Shown: positions 12,101 to 25,200 of the stretch, piece by piece | How the letters are laid out: every line of letters starts with the position of its first letter | Position numbering within the stretch: the first letter of the stretch is position 1 | NCBI GenBank assembly: GCA_963680875.1 | Contig: OY804578.1 | Coordinates: 103,879,689-103,943,688, forward strand | Reading direction: 5' to 3' | DNA: 64,000 bases | Source: Bathymodiolus brooksi | Taxonomy: Eukaryota; Mollusca; Bivalvia; Mytilida; Modiolidae | The notes under the pieces: generated by a model | Seen by the model: only the letters and a program-made list of their open reading frames with translations | What the model was told of the DNA's origin: nothing | The model's database searches: none | Position numbers and translations under genes: made by a program

Positions 12101-15100
12101 TAAGATAAACTTGTGTCCTTTATTTGTCTCAATAACAGTTACTTCCATCTTGACATATAACAATCGTATGAGTTGAACATTTTTGTGTAGCTGAACAGAG
12201 TTCAGTCATGGTAAAGAAACGTTTTTGCCCCTAGCAAAAATGACTATTTACCGTAAAAACCCGAGAACACATTGTATGAACTTATATATTGTTTCTGATT
12301 TCTTAAATATTTCTATTTTTTTTCTTATATTTATTTATGACTTTTTATATTTTAATATGATTTATTTTAATTTCATATCTGAAAATATCATAAGATTTGA
12401 TGAAATGAAATTCGCTCAATGTCCTACTAAAATCTCAGGTAAATGAAAAATAGTTTTCGCTCAAATGTCCACCTGAAAAAAATTTCTTTTCGCTCAAATG
12501 TCCTATGCCCGCAATCATAGTGGTTGTCACAGAGTGATTACGGTCCACAGTGTTTTCCAACAGAAACACATCGTCAGTACTGTAGAAAATAAACTTATTA
12601 GTTCACCCGGACCAAAGGTCCATGTGAACTATTGCCATCACTTGGCGTCCGTCGTCTGTTGTCTGTTTTCTGTAAACTTTTCACATTTCAAGCTTCTTCT
12701 CCGAAACCACTGGGCCAATTGGAACCAAACTTAGCAGGAATGTTCCTTGGATGATCCTCTACAAAGTTTCTGTTTTTCGTTCCAGTCGGATATTCAACAT
12801 GGCTGCCAGGGCCAATAATATGCTCTGATTGGCTGAAATTAATGAACTGACTGAACCCAAACTGTAAATGAATGATCATTGGAATGTCCTTTACCAAGTT
12901 CCTGTTTTTTATGCCGATCGGAAATCCAAGATGGCCGCCATCGCAGGACATAGATTAACATTGGACACTATGGGAAAATGTTCAAATGCCTTCTTCTCAG
13001 AAACTACAAATATGATTAAAGCCAAACTGTACATGAATGTTCATTGGATGGTCCTCTACAATCTTAAGGTTTTTTATTCCGATATGAAATTGAAAATGGC
13101 GGCTACGGCAGGACTTAGTTTAACATTGGACCCTATGGGAAAAACGTTTCAAAATGCTTCTTCTCTGAAACCACTTGGACAATTGAAACCAAACTGCCCA
13201 GGAATGATCATTGGAAGGTCCTCTACAAAGTTTCTGTTTTTTATGCTGATCGGAAATCCAAGATGGCCACCACCGCAATACATAGATTAACATTGGACCC
13301 TATGGGAAAATGTTCAAATGCCTTCTTCTCAGAAACTACAAATATGATTAAAGCCAAACTGTACATGAGTGTTCATTGGATGGTCCTCTACAAACTTTAG
13401 GTTTTTTGTTCCGATATGAAATTCAAAATGGCGGCTACGGCAGGATTTAATTTAACATTGGACCCTATGGGAAAAATGTTTAAAAACGCTTCTTCTCTGA
13501 AACCACTTGGACAATTGAAACCAAACTGCCCAGGAATGATCATTTGAAGGTCCTCTACAAATTTCTGTTTTTTATGCCGATCGGAAATCCAAGATGGCCA
13601 CCACCGCAATACATAGATTAACATTGGACCCTATGGGAAAATGTTCAAATGCCTTCTTCTCAGAAACTACAAATATGATTAAAGCCAAACTGTACATTAT
13701 TGTTCATTGGATGGTCCTCTACAAACTGTACGTTTTTTGTTCCGATATGAAATTCAAAATGGCGACTACGGCAGGATTTAATTTAACATTGGACCCTATG
13801 GGAAAAATGTTTAAAAACGCTTCTTCTCTGAAACCACTTGGACAATTGAAACCAAACTGCCCAGGAATGATCATTGGAAGGTCCTCTACAAAGTTTCTGT
13901 TTTTTATGCCGATCGGAAATCCAAGATGGCCACAACCACAGGACATAGATTAACATTGGACCCTATGGGAAAATGTTCAAATGCCTTCTTCTCAGAAACT
14001 ACAAATATGATTAAAGCCAAACTGTACATGAATGTTCATTGGATGGTCCTCTACAAACTTTAGGTTTTTTGGTCCGATATGAAATTGAAAATGGCGGCTA
14101 CGGCAGGACTTAGTTTAACATTGGACCCTATGGGAAAAATGTTTCAAACGCTTCTTCTCTGAATCCACTTGGACAATTGAAACCAAACTGCCCAGGAATG
14201 ATCATTGGAAGGTCCTCTACAAAATTTGTGTTTTTTATGCCGATCGGAAATCCAAGATGGCCGCCACCGCAGGACATAGATTAACATTGGACCCTTTGGG
14301 AAAATGTTCAAATGCCTTCTTCTCAGAAACTACAAATATGATTAAAGCCAAACTGTACATGAGTGTTCATTGGATGGTCCTCTACAAACTTTAGGTTTTT
14401 TGTTCCGATATGATATTCAAAATGGCGACTACGGCAGGATTTAATTTAACATTGGACCCTATGGGAAAAATGTTTAAAAACGCTTCTTCTCTGAAACCAC
14501 TTGGACAATTGGAACCAAACTGCCCAGAAATAATCATTGGAAGGTCCTCTACAAAGTTCCTGTTTTTTATGCTGATCGGAAATCCAAGATGGCCGCCACC
14601 GCAGGACATAGATTAACATTGGACTCTATGAGAAAATGTTCAAATGCCTTCTTCTCAGAAACTACAAATATGATTAAAGCCAAACTGTACATGAATGTTC
14701 ATTGGATGGTCCTCTACAAACTCTAGGTTTTTTGTTCCGATATGAAATTGAAAATGGCGGCTACGGCAGGACTTAGTTTAACATTGGACCCTATGGGAAA
14801 AATGTTTCAAACGCTTCTTCTCTGAAACCACTTGGACAATTGAAACCAAACTGCCCAGGAATGATCATTGGAAGGTCCTCTACAAAATTTTTGTTTTTTA
14901 TGCAGATCTGAAATCCAAGATGGCTGCCACCGCAGGACATAGATTAACATTGGACCCTTTGGGAAAATGTTCAAATGCCTTCTTCTCAGAAACTACAAAT
15001 ATGATTAAAGCCAAACTGTACATGAGTGTTCATTGGATGGTCCTCTACAAACTTTAGGTTTTTTATTCCGATATGAAATTCAAAATGGCAGCTACGGCAG

Positions 15101-16182
15101 GATTTAATTTAACATTGGACCCTATGGGAAAAATGTTTAAAAACGCTTCTTCTCTGAAACCACTTGGACAATTGAAACCAAACTGCCCAGGAATGATCAT
15201 TGGAAGGTCCTCTACAAAGTTTCTGTTTTTTATGCCGATCGGAAATCCAAGATGGCCACAACCGCAGTCAATAGATTAACATTGGACCCTATGGGAAAAT
15301 GTTCAAATGCCTTCTTCTCAGAAACTACAAATATGATTAAAGCCAAACTGTACATGAGTGTTCATTGGATGGTCCTCTACAAACTTTAGGTTTTTTGTTC
15401 CGATATGAAATTGAAAATGGCGGCTACGGCAGGACTTAGTTTAGCATTGGACCCTATGGGAAAAATGTTTGAAAATGCTTCTTCTCTGAAACCACTTGGA
15501 CAATTGAAACCAAACTGCCCAGAAATGATCATTGGAAGGTCCTCTACAAAGTTTCTGTTTTCTATGCCGATCGGAAATCCAAGATGGCTGCCACTACAGG
15601 TCATAGTATTAACACAGGACCATATGGGGAAAATGCAGAAATATGTTCTTCTCTGAAGCTATTGCACTGATTGAACCTAAACTGTGCATCAACCATTGGA
15701 AGGTCCTTTACAAACTTTGTGTTTTTTATGTTGATCGGAATTCCAAGATGACTACCACTGCAGGACATAGTTTTTACATAGGACCAATTGGTTCTTTTTA
15801 TTACCAGGTGAACGATACAGGCTCTTGAGAGTCTCTGGTTTTTAAAAATATAGAATGATTAAGTCATTGACAAAGCTGTTGTGGTTTCTTCTTTTGTGGG
15901 GACTAATTTTTGGAGTTTGTCTTATTGTATCATATTTTCTGAGCTATGAAGTCTGTGTGAACTTTAAATCTAATTTGCAATTCCCTCCCCCTAGATTTCC
16001 CCCAGTTACTCCCCCTTTTCCACCACCAATAAAAGTGGTGCCACAATATAGCTGAAATACTGTTGAAAGTGGCGTTAAACACCATAACCCTAACCCATAG
16101 ATTTATAAAAGGAGATTACCCTTTAAAGAAAGATTATTGTTCAGTCATACCTGTCTTATGTGACATTCCTTTTTATTGTTAT

Positions 16183-16217
<35 letters not shown>

Positions 16218-19200
16218 CTGACTCATGAAGTTGTCAACAGAATTCCTCAGAAACTGTAAGTCAGATGTACCTGAGGTTTTAAATGTGATAAACTTGGATG
16301 TCTAACTGATCCTAATATATTTAAGGATTGATCACAATTTTTTGACCTCAATCAGGTTGTACACACCGTGTAACCGGGTTACGCAAGGGTGTGTACAACC
16401 TGATTGAGGTTATTTCGAATGAACCGAACAAATAATGACGATCAATACTTATAAATTGATTCAAACTTTTTGTAGTGATATTGCAAAATATATTTATTTT
16501 TGTCAAAATAAGGCAAATAATCGGAAATAAATTTAAATAACCCCAAGGTGCCTCATTTAAAGAAAATCACCCGATGACAACGGCACGCGACGCCTTGACA
16601 ATGGCGTCTATTTATAGATTCTGTTCATTTACAAATAACCTCAATATTTTAAACCAATCAAAACACGTATAAAATGACATGTGACTATAAAATTGATTTA
16701 TGTTGTATTAGTGTTTGGAATCTTAAAAGTATATTTAGGGGTCCAAATAGAGATGGGGTCCAAAATTTAGGTACAGAATCAAATATTGTGCTTTTTAAAT
16801 TTAGTTACCTCCTTTTTGATATTTTTCTTGGAACTCCTAATGGTATTGTAGAACATTCTGTTGTTGTTTTGTCTAAAAAACTGTTTGGTTTTTTTTTCAC
16901 CTCAAGTGAACAATTTGTCAGCTATATCGTGGCAAGAAGAAAAACATGTTAGATAAACAGAAGGGACAATCAAGAATGGACAATCCAGAGAAACCGGCAA
17001 CATTGGATACACAAGACGAAGACAAACAAAACAAAAAACACAACACAATATGTGTTGGACACCACCATACACAAGACACAAGACGAAGACAAAAAAAACA
17101 CAAAAAAACCCCCCCACATATTGTGTTGGACACCACTATATGTAAGCAAACACAAATAACGTAAATAAGACATGAGCCCTCCTACAAGTTACCATGCTTT
17201 TCGAGGAGATGATGATGATATCCACTTTGTACTATGCCAATATGCTTAGATGGATTTTTATAGTGCTAGCTCACTGGGTAGACATGTTGACTCACTCGAA
17301 CACGTCCAGATTTCATGCCAACCTGTATTTGCTCTTACTACTTAATGCTGCAAGCTTAGCTTAGAAATAGCCAATACCAATTTGATAGTCTTTGGTTTGA
17401 CCCAACTGGAGCTCTAACCCAAGATCTACCGCACTCGAGGCCAGCATACTAACCATTACTTGACCGATACATGTTTGTTTTTAATGAATAGTTCATACAT
17501 GTATACATGATTTGATAATTTAGCTTAATATATATTTTGATAAATATTGATTTTTAGACAAAACACTTTAAGACAGAGAACAGTAAACAAACGAAACCTA
17601 AGGATGAGGATCTGGATGCAGATGTGAAACCACCGGAACCCAGTTCACCTGAAAGTTCACCTGTTGTAAGTGTAGAAGATTTTGTTAAATAGGATGGCAA
17701 TTATTTAATTCCTTATAGAACAACTAAAATAATAATTGACTAAATTCTTCAATTTATTTAGCTCACCTTGCCAAAGGCAAAGTGAGCTTTTGCCATCACT
17801 TGGCGTCCGTCGTCTGTCGTCCGTCCGACGTCCATTAACTTTTCACATTTTAATCGCACAGCCAATTGATCTGCAATTTGGTAGGAATCATCTATGGAAG
17901 GTCCTCTATAAAGAGTGCTCATTTCGTTCCGATCCATTAACAAACATGGCCGCCACAGGCAATTCTTGTTTCTGATTGGCCGATTAAAAAAAATCTTCTC
18001 CTCTGAAACCACTTGGCCAAATGAACCGAGGAAGCATCTATGGAAGGTCCTCTATAAAGATTGCTCATTTCATCCCGATCCATTAACAAACATGGCCACC
18101 ACAGGCAATTCTTGTTTCTGATTGGATGATTTCTAAAAAATCTTCTCCTCTGTTAAAAGAAAGATAACTCTTGCCTAAACTGTTAAAGGAAAGATAACTC
18201 TTGCCTAAACTGTTAAAGGAAAGATAACTCTTGATATTATCTCCCTTAGAAATTAACTAATGTTGATATAGTGTAACATGTTTATTCTATACATTACAAG
18301 TAGGTATTCACATTTTAATATTCTTTTTAGCAAACCTTGCCAAAGGCAATATGAGCTTTTGCCATCACTTGGTGTCCATTGTCTGTCATCCGTTTACTTT
18401 TCACATTTTAATCTTCTCCTCTGAAAACCCTCAGCCAAATGAACAGAAACTTGGTATGAAGCATCTATGGAAGGTCCTTTGTAAAGAGTGCACATTTTGT
18501 TATGATCCATTACCAAACATGGCTGCCACAGGCAATTCTTGTTTCTGATTGGCCGATTTTTTAAAATGTTCTCCTCTGAAACCTCTTGGCCAAATGAACC
18601 GAAACTTCGTAGGAAGCATCTATGGAATGTCCTGTATGAAAATTGCTCATTTCATCCCGATCGGTTAGCAAACATGGCTACCACCAAAACTTGGTAGGAA
18701 ACATCTATGGAATGTCCTCTATGAAGTTTGCTCATTTCGTCCCGAACGGTTAGCAAACATGGCCACCATATGCAATTATTGTTTCTGATTGGTAGATTTC
18801 TAAAAAATCTTCTCCCTTGAAACTGCTTAACCAAATGAACCGAAACTTGGTAGGAAGTATCTACATGTATGGAAGGTTCTGTATTAAGTTTCCTCAAAGC
18901 AGAATGAAAGGTGAGCGACACAGGCTCAGCCCACTGAGCCTCTAGTTTTTGGACAATTTCCTTTCGTTGTCAATAAAATTCAAATGACTTTGCACATTAA
19001 TTATTTTAATTAAGATTAGCAATCAATTAAATCACAATTTTTATATGCTTCATTTTCATTATCAAGTTGTTTATTTCATAATTAAAATACTATATATAAA
19101 AATATACATTAGTAAGTATTTTAATGTAGAATTACTTTTTTTTTCTCTTCAAAATTATATCTTTTCTTATTTACAATTTTAGTGTGTGAATCACAGTTAC

Positions 19201-22200
19201 TATAAAGTAAAACAGGATACGTATATTGATTAAATCATGTCATGTATTTGAACTGCGTTTTATGTTTCCACACACACAAAATAATAATAACATTTCCGCA
19301 AAAAAAAGAAGAGAAGAATACATTTTTGTTAAAGAACAGTCATTTTCTGCAACTTTTTTTTTTCAATGATGTTTCAGAATACTTTATGTTTCTGCATATT
19401 TTGCCATTTCCGTTAGCCATGTAAATCTGTTGTCCCCTGCTCAATAATGGGTAGATGGAAGTAGAACTTTGAGCAGGATAAGTCTATAAAGTCACTATTA
19501 TCCAGTTTAAAATGTAAGTTGTATACATGTATACAACTTACATGTATACAACTTACATGTATCATATCTATTAATACATGTATATACATGCTTGATTGTA
19601 TGGTAGTTGGATTTATAACTACCTATACAATCAGTGCCCATCATCACTAATATTGTGAGTTCGATTCCCACTCAGGCAAGGTGTACTCGATACAACATTA
19701 TGTGATAAAAGTTGTCAGTGACTTGCGACAGGTCGTAGTTTTCTCCATGTACTCCGGTTTCCTTCACCAATAAAACTGACTGCCACGATATAGTTAAAAT
19801 ATTGTTGAAAGTGGTGTTAAACACCATAGCCTTAACCCCTATACATGCGTTAATTGGGTAGTATTTGCAGAAAGATAATATATAATTTTATTCAAAAAGT
19901 AAAAGTGCATATTTCAAGAAAATTGCAGAAATTTGGTACAAGCTAAGTGGGTTTTTATTCCTTAAATGAAACACAACTTACCAAAAAGAAATAATTTTTA
20001 TTATTAATTTTGTAGAATTTATTCTTAATAGATACAACTAATAAAAAAAAACTGACAAAAATACAACACAATTTATATGTGTATATGAACTGATTTCTTT
20101 TCATCCAAAGGTTAGTTGTTTTAGATCTGAAAAGGTATGGAAGAACTACTAAAAAGAGATTGTCGCATGGGCCCTTTTAATAACTGAAGTTTCTTTAGAA
20201 TAAATAATACCCCTTTGTTAAAAGATTGGCTCAAACAGTCATTTTTTTTGCATGCAAAACTTTTAATTCTCCTTGAAAATTTTGCCTTTTTGATTTTTTA
20301 ATCATCCCTGATTTATTTAGATTGTTATACAGTAAACCTCTCTAAACAGAACATCCATGAGACCAACTTTTGTGTTTGGAATAGACATGTGTTCAGTTTA
20401 TACAGTTTAAATTATCAAAGACTTCGTGTATTGGAACTTTATTTATAGTTCGGTTTATGCAGGATTTCGGTTTATTCAGGGTTCCGTTTAGACAGTGGTC
20501 ACTGTCATTATAAATTAATTTTGTACATTAAATTTTATTGATGTATTTGTCTTTTTCTCAAACTTTTAAACCAAATAAGCATTTATTTACATATTGTTTA
20601 AACAGAAACCCCCCAGGGAGAACACTGGTGTAAGTTTTCGTGACTTCTAAATTTTGATAATGCATATGTTTTCATAAATTATGTAAACAAATATCTTTGA
20701 ATGACTATTTATGAATGATGTTATTTTTATATTTCACTTCTTACTGAACAGATAGGTACAATAAACTGTTGTTTGTTAGACCATTTACACATATACAACT
20801 TGATTCTAAATTTATATCTTTTTATACATGATTTTATATGAGTTATTTCCCTTTAAAATGGGCAGAAGGTCCAATTTCGTGCAAAGTTCAGTGAAAATAA
20901 CATACTTTCCCATAATCTATAAAAAATGAATAAGCCATGATATAGCTGAAATATTGCTAAAGTTGGCATTAAACACCAATTAATCAATGAAAATTAATAA
21001 TATTGTAACAACTTGTGAATTTTCTAGTTACTATGAAATTGTTCTCCAATTTTGTACAAAGTTTAAAAATCTACAAATTGTTAGAAAATTATACTTCCAT
21101 TATTTTGCCCTTTTTGTTTCTCTTATTAATGAGGGATATCATTTTGCCTGTCATAAGGGAGATAACTCCTATAAAACAAAAGGTTAAAAATGTTTAATTT
21201 TAGAATCAAATCGGGAATGTAGAAATGGTCTCATGTCTTGCATCATTTCCATCATGATTAGTTTCAGTAAATGTAGCTTTCAGACAGTTGTTAATTTCTA
21301 TATTTTTGTGTTAATTTCTATTGTTTTGCATGCTTTAGTTTTCTTCTGGTCTGTCTCTATTGTTTCCGTCAAATGATGTAAGTGTTTTGTCTATAGAGTG
21401 TGGGAACTGGATATCACAAGTAATATATTGATGCAATGTAGTGATTATTTTATTCGATTGCACTAATCAAAATATTTTTTATTGAATTAACAAGTTACTG
21501 AAATATATTTGATATTTTTACCCATTACATATGTATATGTAGTGCTGTAGTTTTTTTAAAAGGTTTTTTTTTAAATATAAATTTGTTTGTTTAGGAATTA
21601 GTTTTTTGTGATGAAAGCTCCTATGCACTTTATGCATACAGCCTTCCTACTTATAATACAAATTCCTTAGTATAGACAATTTCCAGGCTTAATAATAGAA
21701 TTGGAAAACAAAATAAAAAGATTAATCTCGTTGTTTTGAAGTCGAATTGACAAATGATATTACTCCGACATAGCCAAATATGATAAAAAAAATGATAAAT
21801 GCTGCTACAAAAAGACGAAGTGTTTACTTTTGAGTTTTCTAAGGAAACGAATTACAAATGATTTTGCTGTGACATAGCCAAAAATTCAATTTATCGTATT
21901 CGATAAAGAAAAAGATAAATACAATGACGAAAAGATGAAAATTTTACTTTGAGGTTTCCAAGGAAACCGAGTTGTCTAAGTTCAAGATAATGAGATTCTA
22001 CAGTACTTCAATTTAATTACAAGAGCAGTCATGTGTCATGTTTCATTAATACTGTAAAGTGTTGCTGTTTTTAACTTGAAAGTTATTTGTTTTAAAACTG
22101 ATTTCTTTTTTCTTTAAGTAGAATTATTTAGCATTTAGATAAATGAGCTCTAATTATTCATATGGTTAAAGTTGGGTATAATTTTTTTTGTTAAAATATT

Positions 22201-25200
22201 TTTTTTTTCAACTTTCTGAAAGTTTTGCATATTTGAAATGTTAATGCCTAACAATCTTAGCGGAGAATAACATAAATGTGTCTATCTTTTTCTCATTGTT
22301 CTTGACAAGATTTAAAAGTGATGCTATAATTAATAACCAATCAAAACAATTCCAGACACTTATGATAAGATATTTAACTCATTTCTTGCTTCTGCCTTCC
22401 CCTTAATTATGTATCTCAATGTTTATATCATATACATTTAACACCAGTTAGATTCTTACAAGTTATAGATGGTGGGTTCGAGCCCCGATCAGGTCAAACC
22501 AAAGACTATAAAATTGGTATTTGTTGTTTCTTCGCTAAGCACACAGCATTAAAGAGAAAGAGCAAAGACTGATTGACTCGAAATCAGAATAATGTGTCTA
22601 TGTGGGGCGACATGTCTACTTGCAGACTGTTGTTTCAGTCAGCTAGCACTATAAAAAATCCAACTATGCATGGTAGCCTAGTACAAAGTGCATCTCCTCA
22701 TCTCATTGAACTCAATTAACTTATTCTCGCCATGATATACCGGTAGCTGAAATCTGTGTGAGTTGGAGTTGAGCAACAAGCACTCACTCAATGTTTATTT
22801 ACATCATATACATTTAGCACTGGTGGTAGTTCTTGCAAGTTACAATATCCTGTGAATTCGTTTACATTTCTGAATACCAATTTTTCGTGTTTTGAGGAAA
22901 AATCGTATTTTCGTTGATACATAAATTCGTTGATCTGCTTGCTGATATAGTCATTACATATGTGTATATGGTGACAAATATTTGTTGAATTCTAAATTTT
23001 GTGGTTTAAATAATTTTTGATACTATCTATGAAATCCACGAAAATTGGTATATTACGAATAGGAATGAATTCTCAGTATTAAATAGATAAATATATTTAA
23101 AAAATATAATTTGCAAAATTTTGTTTAAAATATATTAAAATGTTAGAAGAATAAATCTTTCGTTATCTGATATATTTTCAACATGTGATTACGACATTGT
23201 ATCTATTAAGTATCTGCCTTACGATACAGAAACACTGAAGTAGTAACTGTTTTGTCAGTCCACATGGTGTTTGTTCATTTACATTATCTTTTTAACAGCA
23301 CAGAAAAACATTGGAAATAATTCCATGAACCAAGTTACTATTTAGTTTGCACATGATTTCGAGATGCACCTTCAAATACTGCTTTCATACAGTAGCTACC
23401 CTCTTATTAGGCCACTCCCATAACAGGCTTCCCCTCTTATTAGGCCACTCCCATAATAGGCTTCCCCTTTTATTAGGCCACTCCCATAATAGGCTTCCCC
23501 TCTTATTAGGTCACTCCCATAATAGGCTTCCCTTCTTATTAGGCCACTCCCATAATAGTCTTCCCCTCTTATTAGGCCACTCCCATAATAGGCTTCCCCT
23601 TTTATTAGGCCACTCCCATGATAGGCCACCTCTCTTATCAGGTCAGATTTCAGATGCGCCAATCTTACTACATGTACTAAATTATTCCAATCAAGAGATG
23701 CCATCCCTCTTTTAAGGACACTGTTTCATTGCAGAAGAGGTGGTCTTATAAAATTTAATGAGGTGTCAGAGCAATTAATTTGATTATGAAGCACAAATTA
23801 TTGATAAATTATAGAAATGGGACAGACTCAAAAATATGGTATGGTTAAATTGATAAATGGGATGTTATCTCTCCACATTGATTGTCTAGATCTCCAGTGG
23901 ACAAATATAATAAAACCACATACAAGTTTGTTGTAGGTTTAAATTTTATTGGTCAATCTCCCTCAGGTATATGTAACCTTTGCAGATTTTGGTTTATGGT
24001 GTTTTATGCCACTTTCAACAATATTTCAGTGGCCTTAGACCCTTTAGTTTACTAGCTCTCAAAGACTTAAATTTTTTGGTTTTCCAATCTTTTGAATATT
24101 AGCGTACCTGAAGAAGATTATTCCAGAAATTTGTCATGCATACTAAACAAGATATCTATGTTCTTATTACAGGTCCCAATCGGAAGGAAGATGATTGGGA
24201 ATACTATAAAAAGAACAACACGACCTCAAACTGTCGTCGGTAGGTAACACATAGACAACTATATATACAAGTATTTATTTAGCAGTATATACATATTTTA
24301 TCTAGCTCTGTATCATTAGATAGAATCTGATTAGCTGTTCGAAAGATTTTGATTTACTGTCATTTATTATCCTTTACAATAGTTCGGTATTATGTCAAAA
24401 AAAGAAAGAAAAGAAAAAAAGGCAAGAGCTTTGAAGCATATGGCACAGTTGCAGATAAGAAAAATTTCCTGTCAGACATTGGGTCCTGCAAGTAAGAGAG
24501 TTTTGCCAGACCTACTTGTTTTTAGAAATTTTTTAATAGTTCACTTTCAATACAGTATGATTAAAAAAGGGACATCTTAAAGCCTTAACACAGTTAACGA
24601 CTATATGCTACTACGACCAGATTAAGGATATTGCCAAAAGGGGGGCTAGTGACTGAGACCACATTCAATTTAGATAGCCCTGCAACATCAAATAATCAAT
24701 CCTTCATATTATTAAGATTGTATTATTCCTCTAATGAGTATTTTGATATCAAGTAGTCCTTTGTTTGTTCATTTTCTTCTTCTTCTTCCCAGATACGAGT
24801 CAGACTCTGTAGTTACTGAGTGTGTGTGACTCGGGCGCATAAACAATCAGACAGGGGGCCCCTCCAAAACAGGTAAAAGTCCAAAGAGATGGATGGTATA
24901 TACAAATAAAAGTCATGTACAATATATACATCGTACGGCTGCCCTGTCGTTTATCTGTGTTGTGATAAAGGCCTGGCAGGGGATGGAATTCAACCTGACC
25001 TTAAAGTCCTCTAGGGAACCAGCATCTACAACTGAAGATGGTACTCGGTTCCATTCCCTGATGGATCTCGGGAAGAAGGAATATATGTGTCCTTCTTGGC
25101 TCTGATCTGTCCGAGTCTATGGTTTCCTCTTGTTCTGGAGTCCCCTGCTGTATATTAGTTGGCTGGTTCAATGGCAATCATCTGATGGTGGATCTTGTAG

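Noticed and set aside
12598..12620. Classical Helitron ends (5' TC and 3' CTRR)
   Set aside because: The 3' CTAG after a hairpin fits, but the conserved 5' end is TTAG, and the paralogous empty site shows a T-tract target. A Helentron/HINE type fits better.
24240..24249. Alternative donor GTAACA at 24244 for the exon at 24173
   Set aside because: It would leave phase 2, and the next exon (32607) would then hit stops. The donor at 24240 keeps the frame.
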